A stretch of 64,000 nucleotides of DNA from contig JAFSAC010000061.1 of the NCBI GenBank assembly GCA_017442265.1, forward strand, positions 1 through 64,000, written 5' to 3'. The stretch is from Clostridia bacterium. GTDB taxonomy: Bacteria; Bacillota; Clostridia; Oscillospirales; Acutalibacteraceae. Below the pieces are notes generated by a model. It saw only the letters and a list, made by a program, of their open reading frames with translations. It was not told the DNA's origin and searched no databases. The translations under genes and the position numbers were made by a program. Shown one piece after another: positions 35,567 through 43,888 of this stretch. The stretch's first letter is position 1; every line of letters starts with the position of its first letter.

Positions 35567-36625
35567 ATGTCGGATAATTTCAGTCAACTGAAAGATCGGT
35601 TTGACGAACTGTCAATGCGGCTGTGCGACCCTACGGTAATTGCCGACCCGGTCGCCTATCAAAACCTGTTAAAAGAATCGGCGGCGTTACAGCCGATCGT
35701 GGACACTATCACCGCTTTGGAGCGGTCCCGGGAAGCCGAAGCGGAAGCTTCCGCTCTCTTGAACGACAGCGAAAGCGACCAGGAGCTTCGCACCCTTGCC
35801 CGGGAGGAGCTCTCCGCCGCCCGGGCTCAAACCGAACGGCTACAGCAACAGCTGTCCCGCCTGCTTATTCCCAAAGATCCGCTGGATGACCGGGATATTA
35901 TCGTGGAGATCCGTGCCGGCGCCGGCGGAGAAGAATCCGCCCTTTTTGCCGGATCGCTGTATCGGATGTACAGTATGTACGCCGAAAAATGCGGCCTGAA
36001 GGTGGAGCCGGTCAGTATGAACGAAACCGAGCTGGGCGGTTTTAAAGAGGTCTGTTTTTCGGTCAGCGGTGTCGAGCCCTACCGCCGTTTTAAATACGAA
36101 AGCGGGGTACATCGGGTACAGCGGGTGCCCGAAACCGAGACCGGCGGGCGCATCCACACCTCCACCGCCACCGTGGCGGTACTGCCCGAAAGCGACGAGG
36201 TGGAGATTGAAATCCGTCCGCAGGACCTGCAGATCGATACCTACCGTGCCAGCGGTGCCGGCGGTCAGCACGTCAACAAAACCGATTCCGCGATCCGCAT
36301 CACCCACCTGCCCACCGGTATGGTGGTGGAATGTCAGGACGAGCGGAGCCAATATAAAAACAGGGATAAGGCGATGAAGGTGCTTCGCGCCCGCCTGTTT
36401 GAACAAAAACAGCGGGAGCAACAATCGGAAATCGCCGCCGACCGCCGGGCGCAGGTAGGAACCGGCGACCGCAGTGAACGAATCCGCACCTACAACTTCC
36501 CGCAAGGGCGGGTGACCGATCACCGCATCGGGCTCACCCTCTACCGGATCGACAGTATTTTGGACGGCGATCTTTCGGAGATCATCGATGCGCTGGCGAC
36601 AGCCGCGCAAAGCCAAAGCATTTAA
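35567..36625 (+). CDS. prfA: Peptide chain release factor 1
   Basis: 352 residues. Reads UAA/UAG stop codons and triggers peptide release. The GGQ motif is in [16 protein letters not shown] near 226, and the codon-recognition PxT tripeptide is PET in [14 protein letters not shown], a variant of the common PAT/PVT form. AAAGGAAA precedes the ATG. Its TAA stop (36623-36625) lies inside the left arm of the 36611-36885 inverted repeat. Confidence 0.96.
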   Translation: MSDNFSQLKDRFDELSMRLCDPTVIADPVAYQNLLKESAALQPIVDTITALERSREAEAEASALLNDSESDQELRTLAREELSAARAQTERLQQQLSRLLIPKDPLDDRDIIVEIRAGAGGEESALFAGSLYRMYSMYAEKCGLKVEPVSMNETELGGFKEVCFSVSGVEPYRRFKYESGVHRVQRVPETETGGRIHTSTATVAVLPESDEVEIEIRPQDLQIDTYRASGAGGQHVNKTDSAIRITHLPTGMVVECQDERSQYKNRDKAMKVLRARLFEQKQREQQSEIAADRRAQVGTGDRSERIRTYNFPQGRVTDHRIGLTLYRIDSILDGDLSEIIDALATAAQSQSI

Positions 36626-36885
36626 ACCCGAACCAGCCTGAAAGGGCGATTTTTCGGTGTCTTTTGGCTCATTGTCGCACATAGGCAATCGCCTTATGTG
36701 CTCCACTTCACCAAAATCTACACAAAAAAGCGTGCCTTTCAGGTCGCAGAATTTTGTGATAAACGGATTTTTTGGTGAGCAAGGCAAAAACACAGCGAAT
36801 ACTTTGTGTATTCGCGAGTATTTTAACGACGACTCAGCGGAAAATCCGTATCACAAAATCTGATTCGGGTTTGAATGCTTTGGCT
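36611..36885. repeat. 275-bp nested inverted-repeat element (possible MITE or structured RNA)
   Basis: A 22-bp terminal inverted repeat (36611-36632 and 36864-36885) is perfect except one position that becomes a G-U pair in RNA. Inside are two arms. Arm 1: CCTGAAAGG (36637) pairs with CCTTTCAGG (36735), then GATTTT..GGTG with CACCAAAATC (36709), then GCACATAGGC with GCCTTATGTGC (36677-36701). Arm 2: 36747-36771 pairs with 36840-36862 (TTTTGTGATA..CGGATTTT), capped by GCGAATAC/GTATTCGC (36795-36815). The fold is a three-way junction. It contains the prfA stop and ends 22 bases before the sua5 start; no ORF is credible. Confidence 0.85.
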
Positions 36886-36907
36886 AGGAAAAGGAGATAA
36901 AATAACT

Positions 36908-37951
36908 ATGACCGACCATTCGGCGGCACAACTGAACACCCTGCGGCTGGCCGCCGACGAGATCGGCATTGATGCCGCCGGCGATCTTCTCTCTCGGGGA
37001 GAACTGGTGGCGATCCCGACCGAAACGGTGTACGGTCTTGCCGCCGATGCGTTAAACGGCGAGGCGGTATCCCGCATCTTTGAAGCCAAGGGCCGTCCGT
37101 CGGACAACCCGCTCATCGTCCACATCGCCGACCGGGCGGATTGGGCGAAGCTGGTAAAAGAAATTCCCGAAAATGCGAACAAGCTGGCCGATAAATTCTG
37201 GCCGGGACCGCTTACCATCATTCTGCCCGCCTCCGATCTCATCCCCCCGCAGGTAACAGCGGGACTAAAAACGGTGGCGGTGCGATTCCCCGCTCACCCG
37301 GTCACGATTGAGGTGATCAAAGCGGAGGGCTGTTCGCTTGCCGCCCCCTCCGCTAACCGCTCCGGCGCACCGAGTCCGACCAACGCCGCCCGGGTGCTGG
37401 AGGATATGGACGGACGGATCGCCGGGGTTTTAGACGGCGGCGACTGTGCTGTGGGGGTGGAATCCACCGTGGTGGACCTCTCTTTGCCCCGCCCCCGGCT
37501 CTTACGTCCCGGTGGCATCACCCCCGAAATGCTGAGAGAGGTGCTTTTCGAACTGGATATTGATCCGGCGGTGACCGCCGCCCCGAAAGCGGGGACGGTA
37601 GTGGCCTCTCCCGGGATGAAGTATACCCATTACAGCCCCCGGGCACGGGTCACCCTCATCCAGAGCACCCCCGAAAAATTCACCGAATTTGTGAACGCTC
37701 AACAGCACCAACACCCCACCGCCCTCTGCTTTGACGGCGAGGAACAGGGGCTTTTGGTTCCGTTTTTAACCTACGGCCGCCGGGACGACCCCGAAACCCA
37801 GGCCAAACTGCTGTTTGACAAACTGCGACAACTGGACGATGCCGGTGCTACCTTGGTGTATGCCGCCTGCCCGACCCCCGACGGGGTGGGACTTGCGGTG
37901 TATAACCGCCTGATTCGCGCCGCAGGATTTGAGGTGATTAAGCTTGATTAA
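36908..37951 (+). CDS. tsaC: L-threonylcarbamoyladenylate synthase (Sua5 type)
   Basis: 347 residues, two-domain Sua5: YrdC domain about 15-210 (PTETVYGLAADALN, KGRPSDNPLIVHI, SANRSGAPSPTNA) and a C-terminal Sua5 domain (SPGMKYTHYSPRA). It makes threonylcarbamoyl-AMP for t6A37 of tRNAs; its partner TsaD is encoded at 49958. Start ATG 36908 follows AGGAG. Its end overlaps coaE. Confidence 0.94.
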   Translation: MTDHSAAQLNTLRLAADEIGIDAAGDLLSRGELVAIPTETVYGLAADALNGEAVSRIFEAKGRPSDNPLIVHIADRADWAKLVKEIPENANKLADKFWPGPLTIILPASDLIPPQVTAGLKTVAVRFPAHPVTIEVIKAEGCSLAAPSANRSGAPSPTNAARVLEDMDGRIAGVLDGGDCAVGVESTVVDLSLPRPRLLRPGGITPEMLREVLFELDIDPAVTAAPKAGTVVASPGMKYTHYSPRARVTLIQSTPEKFTEFVNAQQHQHPTALCFDGEEQGLLVPFLTYGRRDDPETQAKLLFDKLRQLDDAGATLVYAACPTPDGVGLAVYNRLIRAAGFEVIKLD

Positions 37952-38546
37952 GATCGGACTGACCGGCCCGACCGGTGCCGGAAAATCGACGGTGGCCGAG
38001 TGGTTGCTTTGCGCCGGTGTGCCGGTAATCGATTCGGACAAGGTTGCCCGGGAGATCACCCTGCCGGGACAACCCACCCTATCGGTGCTGGCAGAGGCGT
38101 TCGGTAAAGATATTCTGCTCCCCGACGGGTCGCTGGATCGAAAAAAACTCGCCGAGCGTGCCTTTTCCGACCCGGACAGCACCGCGCGGCTCAACGCGAT
38201 CACCCACCCGGCGATCACCGAAAGAGTTAAAACCGCCTTTGCCACGTATGAAGCCGCCGGCGAAAAGGCGGTGGTGCTGGATGCCCCGCTGCTCTTTGAA
38301 TCCACCCTTGATCGGGTGTGCGACCATACGGTGGCGGTGCTGGCGCCGGAAAGCGTTCGTCTTGCCCGCATCCGGGCGCGCGACTCTCTGTCGGAGGATG
38401 CCGCCAAAACCCGGATGAACGCCCAGCCGGGGGACGACTTTTATACCGCCCGAGCGGAAATCATCCTGCATAACGACGGCGACCCGGACGCCCTCAAACG
38501 GCAAACCGAAGAGTTGCTGTCCCGGATCGCGGGGTGGACCGTATGA
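37944..38546 (+). CDS. coaE: Dephospho-CoA kinase
   Basis: 200 residues; final step of CoA synthesis. P-loop LTGPTGAGKSTVAEWL at the N-terminus (the usual GIT/GLTGGIGSGKS form with Pro-Thr), DSDKVAREI, and DAPLLFES. The start is TTG 37944, supported by GAGGTG 7 bases upstream and overlapping the end of tsaC by 8 bases. Confidence 0.94.
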   Translation: MIKIGLTGPTGAGKSTVAEWLLCAGVPVIDSDKVAREITLPGQPTLSVLAEAFGKDILLPDGSLDRKKLAERAFSDPDSTARLNAITHPAITERVKTAFATYEAAGEKAVVLDAPLLFESTLDRVCDHTVAVLAPESVRLARIRARDSLSEDAAKTRMNAQPGDDFYTARAEIILHNDGDPDALKRQTEELLSRIAGWTV

Positions 38547-39124
38547 CCGTAAAGCGCCCGCGGCATCTTCTTCTCATTATCCTGCTTATTATCGCCATTG
38601 TAGCGGGTATGGTCACCCTGCTGATTCATAGCTACCGGCAGTATCTTTTTGCCGCCTATCCGCTGGAATACGAAGAACTGATTGAAAAGTACAGTCAAGA
38701 ATACGGTATCACCCCTTCGCTGATTGCGGCGATCATCTGCACCGAAAGTCATTTTCGCCCGGAGGCGGTATCCTCCGCCGGGGCGGTCGGACTGATGCAG
38801 CTCACCCCCGAAACCTTTCATTGGGCGCAAAGCCGTGCCGGCATCAAAGACCGGCAGGATCAGACCGCCCTCACCGATCCCGAAACCAGTATTCGGTTCG
38901 GCACCTACACCCTTTTGCTGTTATACCAACAGTTCGAGCATCACGATACCGCGCTTGCCGCATATAATGCGGGGCAGGGTCGGGTGCACGGGTGGCTCAA
39001 AGACCCCTCCTATTCCGCCGACGGGGTGACCTTACAGCATATTCCGTATAAGGAAACGGAACAATACGTAAAGCGGGTCAAAAAAGCGCAAACTATCTAC
39101 CGTACGTTATATAATTTAGATTAG
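38543..39124 (+). CDS. Membrane-anchored lytic transglycosylase (GH23/SLT)
   Basis: 193 residues. One N-terminal membrane helix (about 9-30) and an SLT domain with catalytic Glu in IICTESHFRPEAVSSAGAVG, then LMQLTPET and AAYNAGQGRV. It cleaves the glycan strand of peptidoglycan, giving 1,6-anhydro ends. ATGA overlap with the coaE stop sets the start at 38543. Confidence 0.92.
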   Translation: MTVKRPRHLLLIILLIIAIVAGMVTLLIHSYRQYLFAAYPLEYEELIEKYSQEYGITPSLIAAIICTESHFRPEAVSSAGAVGLMQLTPETFHWAQSRAGIKDRQDQTALTDPETSIRFGTYTLLLLYQQFEHHDTALAAYNAGQGRVHGWLKDPSYSADGVTLQHIPYKETEQYVKRVKKAQTIYRTLYNLD

Positions 39125-39136
39125 GAGATGAACGGT

Positions 39137-40534
39137 ATGTCGGATAACAAGGTGAAAGAATTACAGGAAACGCTCGGCTTTTGCACTAAAAACGGGGGCA
39201 AGACCCTCAAAATCGAGGAAATTCATGCCGCGGATACCTACTGCGAGGGGTATAAAGCGTTTTTGGACGATGCCAAGACCGAGCGGGAGGCGGTGAAAGC
39301 CGCCGTTGTTTTAGCAGAAAAAAACGGATTTATCCCGTTTGTGCCGGGCAAAAAGGTCGCGCCGGGGGATAAAATCTATCTGAACAACCGGGATAAAGCG
39401 CTCATCTTGGCGGTGATCGGTGAAAAACCGCTGGCGGAGGGAGCTTCCATTGCGGTGGCACATATCGACTCCCCCCGGCTGGATCTAAAACCCAACCCGC
39501 TGTACGAGGACAGCGAGCTTGCGTATTTTGACACCCATTATTACGGCGGGATCAAAAAATACCAGTGGACTGCGACCCCCATGGCATTACACGGGGTGGT
39601 GGTGAAAAAGGACGGCACCAAGGTGGAGGTGAAGATCGGCGAGGATAACACCGACCCGGTTTTCTGTATCACCGACCTGCTTCCCCACCTCGGACAGGAG
39701 CAGATGAAACGCACCGCGAGTGACGTGGTGAAAGGCGAGGACCTCAACCTGCTCATCGGCTCCCGCCCCCTGCCGGACACCGACGGGGATAATCTCACCA
39801 AACTGCATATTTTACAGTTATTGAACGAAAAATACGGCATCACCGAAGCGGATTTCCTGTCGGCGGAACTGCAGATCGTTCCGGCGTTTGGCGCCCGCGA
39901 TCTCGGTCTTGACCGCAGTATGATCGGTGCGTACGGACACGACGACCGGGTGTGCGCCTATCCGGCGCTCACCGCCCTTCTTGAAAACCCGCATCCGACC
40001 TATACCGCTATCACCGTGCTGGCCGATAAAGAAGAGATCGGTTCGGACGGTAACACCGGGATGCAGTCGGCGTTCCTCCCCTACTTCTTTGAAGATTTAG
40101 CGGCGGTGTCCGGCACCACCGGACGGCAGATACTCTCCCGCTCGCTTTGTCTGTCGGCAGACGTGAACGCCGCTTTTGATCCGATCTACCCCGAAGTGAT
40201 GGTGAAAGCCAACAGCTGTCAGTTCAACCGTGGGGTGTGTATCACCAAATACACCGGCGCCCGCGGTAAATCCGGCACCAGCGACGCTTCCGCCGAATAT
40301 ATGGCGCTCATCCGTCGGCTGCTGGACCAAAACGAGGTGCTGTGGCAGATCGGCGAGCTTGGTCGGGTGGATGCCGGCGGCGGCGGAACGGTCGCCAAAT
40401 ATATCGCCAACCTCAACGTGGATACGGTGGACCTCGGGGTGCCGGTGCTGTCGATGCACGCGCCGTTTGAGGTGGTATCCAAAATCGACGTGTATATGGC
40501 GCACCGCGCGTTTTCCGCGCTATTCTCTCGCTGA
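39137..40534 (+). CDS. M18-family zinc aminopeptidase
   Basis: 465 residues. Metal-site motifs of M18 (aspartyl aminopeptidase-like): [16 protein letters not shown] (His ligand), [15 protein letters not shown] (Asp bridge), [17 protein letters not shown] (Glu pair) and the C-terminal [13 protein letters not shown] (His). It trims N-terminal residues from peptides in the cytoplasm. The ATG at 39137 is chosen over 39128, because GGAG abuts the latter. Confidence 0.93.
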   Translation: MSDNKVKELQETLGFCTKNGGKTLKIEEIHAADTYCEGYKAFLDDAKTEREAVKAAVVLAEKNGFIPFVPGKKVAPGDKIYLNNRDKALILAVIGEKPLAEGASIAVAHIDSPRLDLKPNPLYEDSELAYFDTHYYGGIKKYQWTATPMALHGVVVKKDGTKVEVKIGEDNTDPVFCITDLLPHLGQEQMKRTASDVVKGEDLNLLIGSRPLPDTDGDNLTKLHILQLLNEKYGITEADFLSAELQIVPAFGARDLGLDRSMIGAYGHDDRVCAYPALTALLENPHPTYTAITVLADKEEIGSDGNTGMQSAFLPYFFEDLAAVSGTTGRQILSRSLCLSADVNAAFDPIYPEVMVKANSCQFNRGVCITKYTGARGKSGTSDASAEYMALIRRLLDQNEVLWQIGELGRVDAGGGGTVAKYIANLNVDTVDLGVPVLSMHAPFEVVSKIDVYMAHRAFSALFSR

Positions 40535-40548
40535 AAGGAAGACCTGCT

Positions 40549-41022
40549 ATGCGTATCGGACACGGTTACGACGTACATCGGCTGGTGGAGGACCGCCGCT
40601 TAATTTTAGGCGGCGTCACCATTCCGTTTGAAAAGGGATTGCTCGGTCATTCGGATGCCGACGTGCTCACTCACGCGGTAGCGGATGCCCTGCTCGGGGC
40701 GGCGGCGCTCGGGGACATCGGAAAGCTGTTCCCGGATAACGACCAGAAATTTAAGGATGCCGACAGCATTCAGTTGTTGCGGCAGGTGGTCGCCCGCTTG
40801 AAAGAGGCCGGCTTCTCGGTCACAAACGTGGATGCCACCGTTTTGGCTCAGCGCCCGAAACTTGCCCCCTTCATCCCCGAAATGCGGGCAATGTTAGCGA
40901 ATGCTTTATCGGTGCCGGTCGACCGGGTCAGTGTGAAAGCCACCACCGAGGAAGGGCTCGGCTTTACCGGGAGCGGCGAGGGAATCGCCGCCCACGCCGT
41001 TTGTTTGATTGAAAACGACTGA
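40549..41022 (+). CDS. ispF: 2-C-methyl-D-erythritol 2,4-cyclodiphosphate synthase
   Basis: 157 residues, the full family length. Signature [13 protein letters not shown] (zinc ligands Asp8 and His10), [20 protein letters not shown] and [19 protein letters not shown]. Fifth step of the non-mevalonate isoprenoid pathway; no other isp gene is in the window. Confidence 0.96.
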   Translation: MRIGHGYDVHRLVEDRRLILGGVTIPFEKGLLGHSDADVLTHAVADALLGAAALGDIGKLFPDNDQKFKDADSIQLLRQVVARLKEAGFSVTNVDATVLAQRPKLAPFIPEMRAMLANALSVPVDRVSVKATTEEGLGFTGSGEGIAAHAVCLIEND

Positions 41023-41083
41023 TCTCGTCGGATTTTTCCTTAACAACCCATAACCCGACGACAGTATTTTCCGGCATTTTTTC

Positions 41084-41124
41084 AAAGAAATCCTTATTCT
41101 TATGAATAAGGATTTCTTTTTTTA
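41084..41124 (+). terminator. Terminator after ispF
   Basis: Stem AAAGAAATCCTTATTC/GAATAAGGATTTCTTT followed by a T run. A second, weaker CGTCGG/CCGACG pair precedes it at about 41028-41060. Confidence 0.9.
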
Positions 41125-41157
41125 TGCCTATTTTTCGGTAAAGGAAGTGTAAATTCA

Positions 41158-41496
41158 ATGGAAGTCAACATACAAACCGAACCCGGTCGGGTGATCGCCC
41201 GGCTACGTGGGGAGATCGACCACCATGCGGCGATCCGGCTCCGGGAAAAACTGGATCGGGTGATCGAAGGGGGCGAATACTCCCTCCTGATCCTGGATTT
41301 TTCCGAAATCTCCTTTATGGACAGCTCGGGGATCGGGCTGGTGCTCGGACGGTACAAGCTGATGAAACGGCTGGGCGGCCACCTGCTGGTGCGCGGCGCT
41401 TGCTCACGCATTTTGTGGATGATGCAGATGGCCGGTCTTGAAAAACTGCAAATTTTTGAAACCGAAAGGACGAAAAAACATGAAACCGATGAATGA
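41158..41496 (+). CDS. spoIIAA: Anti-sigma F factor antagonist SpoIIAA
   Basis: 112 residues, STAS domain. The phospho-acceptor Ser is in SFMDSSGIGLVLGRYK (Ser57). Unphosphorylated SpoIIAA binds SpoIIAB and frees sigma F in the forespore. First gene of the spoIIA operon, overlapping spoIIAB by 17 bases. The genome is therefore from an endospore former or a recent descendant. Confidence 0.95.
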   Translation: MEVNIQTEPGRVIARLRGEIDHHAAIRLREKLDRVIEGGEYSLLILDFSEISFMDSSGIGLVLGRYKLMKRLGGHLLVRGACSRILWMMQMAGLEKLQIFETERTKKHETDE

Positions 41497-41926
41497 ATCC
41501 CGCATCACCTTTTTAAGCCGGTCGATGAACGAAGGGTTTGCCCGGGCGGTCACCGCCGCCTTTATCAGTCAGCTTGACCCTGCGGTGGACGAGCTGGCGG
41601 ATATCCGTACCGCCGTTTCTGAAGCGGTCACCAACTGTATCGTTCACGCCTACCCCGACCGGTTAGGGCCGGTGTTTCTCACCCTGCGGTTGTATGAAAA
41701 CGGCAAAATTCAGATTCGGGTGCGGGATCGCGGTTGCGGTATCCCGGACGTCTCCAAAGCTATGGAGCCGCTGTTCACCACCGGCGGCGAGGACCGCTCG
41801 GGACTCGGTTTTTCGGTGATGCAGAGCTTCACCGATCGGGTGCGGGTGCTGTCCCGCCCCGGCAAAGGCACCACCGTCACCCTGGAAAAATACATAAACC
41901 GCCGGCGCGGGGAGGGAACGGATTGA
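41480..41926 (+). CDS. spoIIAB: Anti-sigma F factor SpoIIAB
   Basis: 148 residues, GHKL kinase. N box TAVSEAVTNCIVHAYP, G1 box VRDRGCGIPD and G2 box RSGLGFSVMQSF are intact. It holds sigma F inactive and phosphorylates SpoIIAA. The start at 41480 overlaps spoIIAA, and its TGA overlaps the TTG start of sigF. Confidence 0.95.
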   Translation: MKPMNESRITFLSRSMNEGFARAVTAAFISQLDPAVDELADIRTAVSEAVTNCIVHAYPDRLGPVFLTLRLYENGKIQIRVRDRGCGIPDVSKAMEPLFTTGGEDRSGLGFSVMQSFTDRVRVLSRPGKGTTVTLEKYINRRRGEGTD

Positions 41927-42579
41927 CCCGGGAGGAACAGATCTGCGGAAATATTGGGCTGGTGCATAGCTGTGCCAAACGGTTTCGGGATCGTGGGTTG
42001 GAATACGACGACCTATTTCAGGCCGGTTGTGTCGGACTTGCCAAAGCGGTAGACGGCTTTGAAAGTGAGCGGGGACTTCAGTTTTCCACCTATGCCGTGC
42101 CGGTCATTTTAGGGGAGATCCGCCGGCTTTTCCGGGAGGGCGGCACCGTGAAGGTCAGTCGCTCGCTCAAGGAACTGGGAATGAAGGTGCAAAAGACCCG
42201 CACCGCTCTCGCCCTCGAACTGGATCGGGAACCGACCGTATCGGAGATTGCCGTCCGGCTTCAGCGTTCCCCGGAGGAGGTAGCGGAAGCGATCGGGGCC
42301 TCCCTGCCGCCGATCTCACTCACCCGGGAGCGGGAGGACGATCACGAGGAAACCTTCGACCTGCCGGTCCCCGCCCCCGAAGCGCAGATCACCGACCGCT
42401 TAGCGCTCCAACAGGTGCTGGGAGAACTCGACCCCCGCGACCGGGCGCTGATTCTTTTGCGGTATATGGGCAACCACACCCAACAGGTCACCGCCGACCG
42501 CCTGGGGATGACCCAGGTGCAGGTGTCCCGTCGGGAACACCGCATCTTAGAACAACTGCGGCAAAAATTAACCGGATAA
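41923..42579 (+). CDS. sigF: Forespore sigma factor sigma-F
   Basis: 218 residues. Regions 2 (ICGNIGLVHSCAKRF, YDDLFQAGCVGLAKAVDGFE), 3 and 4 (LGMTQVQVSRREHRILEQL) are present. The N-terminus starts directly at the region 2 helix and is shorter than the roughly 250-residue Bacillus SigF. TTG start 41923 overlaps the spoIIAB stop and has GGAGGG upstream, so its synthesis is coupled. The acidic linker near residues 130-145 looks atypical. Operon context fixes the identity. Confidence 0.93.
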   Translation: MTREEQICGNIGLVHSCAKRFRDRGLEYDDLFQAGCVGLAKAVDGFESERGLQFSTYAVPVILGEIRRLFREGGTVKVSRSLKELGMKVQKTRTALALELDREPTVSEIAVRLQRSPEEVAEAIGASLPPISLTREREDDHEETFDLPVPAPEAQITDRLALQQVLGELDPRDRALILLRYMGNHTQQVTADRLGMTQVQVSRREHRILEQLRQKLTG

Positions 42580-42581
42580 TA

Positions 42582-42610
42582 AAAACCCCCTCGTCACGAG
42601 GGGGTTTTCT
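42582..42610. terminator. Bidirectional terminator
   Basis: Stem AAAACCCCCTCGT/ACGAGGGGGTTTT between sigF and the convergent RHH gene; left edge of cassette 2. Confidence 0.9.
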
Positions 42611-42810
42611 CACTTGCGAGTCGGTTTTACGTTTGATGCCGGGGTAATATGACCGTCAATCGCCCCATTGACATCTTCAAAATCTTTAATGCTTTCTCTT
42701 ATTAAAACCAACACTTGGCTGTTTACGCTTCTTCCTTCGTAATCAGCGATGTACGCAATTTTGTTCAACATTTCTTCTTCAATTCTGATCGAAACACTCT
42801 TGACAGCCAT
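42610..42810 (-). CDS. Arc/CopG-type ribbon-helix-helix regulator (cassette 2)
   Basis: 66 residues. The RHH fold is clear: beta strand KSVSIRIEEEMLNKIAYIAD followed by GRSVNSQVLVLIRESIKDF, as in Arc-like proteins. A short Pro/Thr tail follows. Divergent from the cassette 2 SLOG gene, with two palindromes between, so it is likely an autorepressor that also controls the SLOG gene. GAGGTG precedes the ATG. Confidence 0.88.
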   Translation of the reverse strand: MAVKSVSIRIEEEMLNKIAYIADYEGRSVNSQVLVLIRESIKDFEDVNGAIDGHITPASNVKPTRK

Positions 42811-42822
42811 AAATTCACCTCT

Positions 42823-42893
42823 AATAAATATATTGTATATTTATTTTAGATGTATTATGTGTTATAATGTGAAAAACAGATATACTGTATATC
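42823..42893. promoter_or_regulatory. Divergent promoter/operator region of cassette 2
   Basis: Two palindromes. 42823-42845 has 10-bp arms AATAAATATA and TATATTTATT around TTG. 42879-42893 reads GATATAC-T-GTATATC. A SLOG-directed promoter TTTATT (42840-42845), 17-bp spacer, TATAAT (42863-42868) lies between them. The pattern suits RHH binding, but binding is inferred. Confidence 0.65.
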
Positions 42894-42915
42894 CACTATA
42901 TTTTGGGGGACGATT

Positions 42916-43386
42916 ATGAGCAGAAACGCCTGTTGCTTTTTCGGTCATAGAACGATAAACGAAACAGAACAACTAAAATCAAAACTGGTTGAAACAATTG
43001 AAAAGCTGATTATTGATGAAAAGGTGGATACGTTCCTTTTCGGGAGCAAGAGCCGGTTTAACGACCTGTGTCTGGAAGTGGTAACCGAAATAAAAGAAAA
43101 ACACCCGCACATAAAGCGGGTCTATGTGCGGGCGGAATATCCGTATATAAGTGAGCATTATAAAAATTATTTGCTCCAAAAGTATGAGGAAACCTATTAC
43201 CCTGAAACCATAATAAATTCAGGCAAAGCATCTTATGTAGAGCGCAATTATGAAATAATAGACAACAGCCACTTTTGCATCGTCTACTACGATGAGCAAA
43301 ATCTCCCCACTACCCGCAAAAGCGGCACCAAAATCGCCCTGGATTACGCTATAAAACAAGGCAAAAAGGTTATTCGAATATTATAA
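42916..43386 (+). CDS. SLOG-superfamily (DUF1273-like) protein, cassette 2
   Basis: 156 residues. CCFFGHRTI (6-14), a short FLFGSKSRFNDLCLEVV segment in place of the glycine block, YVERNYEIIDNSHFCIVYYD and KSGTKIALDYAIKQGKKV follow the same order as the other two SLOG genes. Gly positions in the second motif are reduced, so its ligand may differ. The gene is visibly more AT-rich than sigF and the lipoprotein genes around it, suggesting transfer. Function unknown. Confidence 0.85.
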   Translation: MSRNACCFFGHRTINETEQLKSKLVETIEKLIIDEKVDTFLFGSKSRFNDLCLEVVTEIKEKHPHIKRVYVRAEYPYISEHYKNYLLQKYEETYYPETIINSGKASYVERNYEIIDNSHFCIVYYDEQNLPTTRKSGTKIALDYAIKQGKKVIRIL

Positions 43387-43420
43387 AAAAAGAAGCACGA
43401 AATTTCGTGCTTCTTTTTTC
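43386..43420. terminator. Bidirectional terminator
   Basis: Stem AAAGAAGCACGAAA/TTTCGTGCTTCTTT with flanking A and T runs; right edge of cassette 2. Confidence 0.9.
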
Positions 43421-43423
43421 ATC

Positions 43424-43867
43424 TTATTCTTCCTTCGGTTTGGCGAGTTTATTGAAGAGGGTCATCAGCGCTTCTTCACTCTCGTTATTCACCAGGGCGA
43501 TCGAGTCGTCCCGGATCTCCTGGCTCACCGTCGCGGCAATAAGCGTTTCGCCGTCCGCCAGCACGCTGATCGTTTTCCCGATATTCGACCGGGTGGCTTC
43601 GGCAAACAGCTCCTCCCCCTCATCGGTCAGTTCCAACTGAATAAAGTAGCCGTTCTGTTGGTTGTGCATCGCATACACCCGAATAAAATGCTCGTTAGAA
43701 AGCCACACCTTTCCCGCTTCGTCCTTCAGTTCAATGGCGGTCAAAACCGAGATGGTCCCCTGCTTTAACAGGGTGGTGTCCTTTTGCTCCACCACCTCTT
43801 TTTCGCCGCACCCGGCAAATAAAAACACCATAACCAGACACAAAATCACACTCACTATCCGTTTCAT
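43424..43867 (-). CDS. Lipoprotein with a SecD P1-head-like domain
   Basis: 147 residues. The signal peptide ends in LFAGC (Cys20). The segment FIQLELTDEGEELFAEATRS, then IGKTISVLADGETLIAATV, matches the SecD/F P1 head pattern, but there are no membrane helices of a real SecD. It may bind exported chains or another ligand at the outer face; the role is unknown. It lies 21 bases downstream of the CAP-domain lipoprotein on the same strand. Confidence 0.75.
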   Translation of the reverse strand: MKRIVSVILCLVMVFLFAGCGEKEVVEQKDTTLLKQGTISVLTAIELKDEAGKVWLSNEHFIRVYAMHNQQNGYFIQLELTDEGEELFAEATRSNIGKTISVLADGETLIAATVSQEIRDDSIALVNNESEEALMTLFNKLAKPKEE

Positions 43868-43888
43868 ACCGTCACCTCTTACCGTAAT

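Noticed and set aside
42610-43386. Classic toxin-antitoxin operon
   Set aside because: RHH and SLOG genes are divergent, not co-transcribed, and the SLOG protein matches no known toxin family; kept as a regulated cassette instead.
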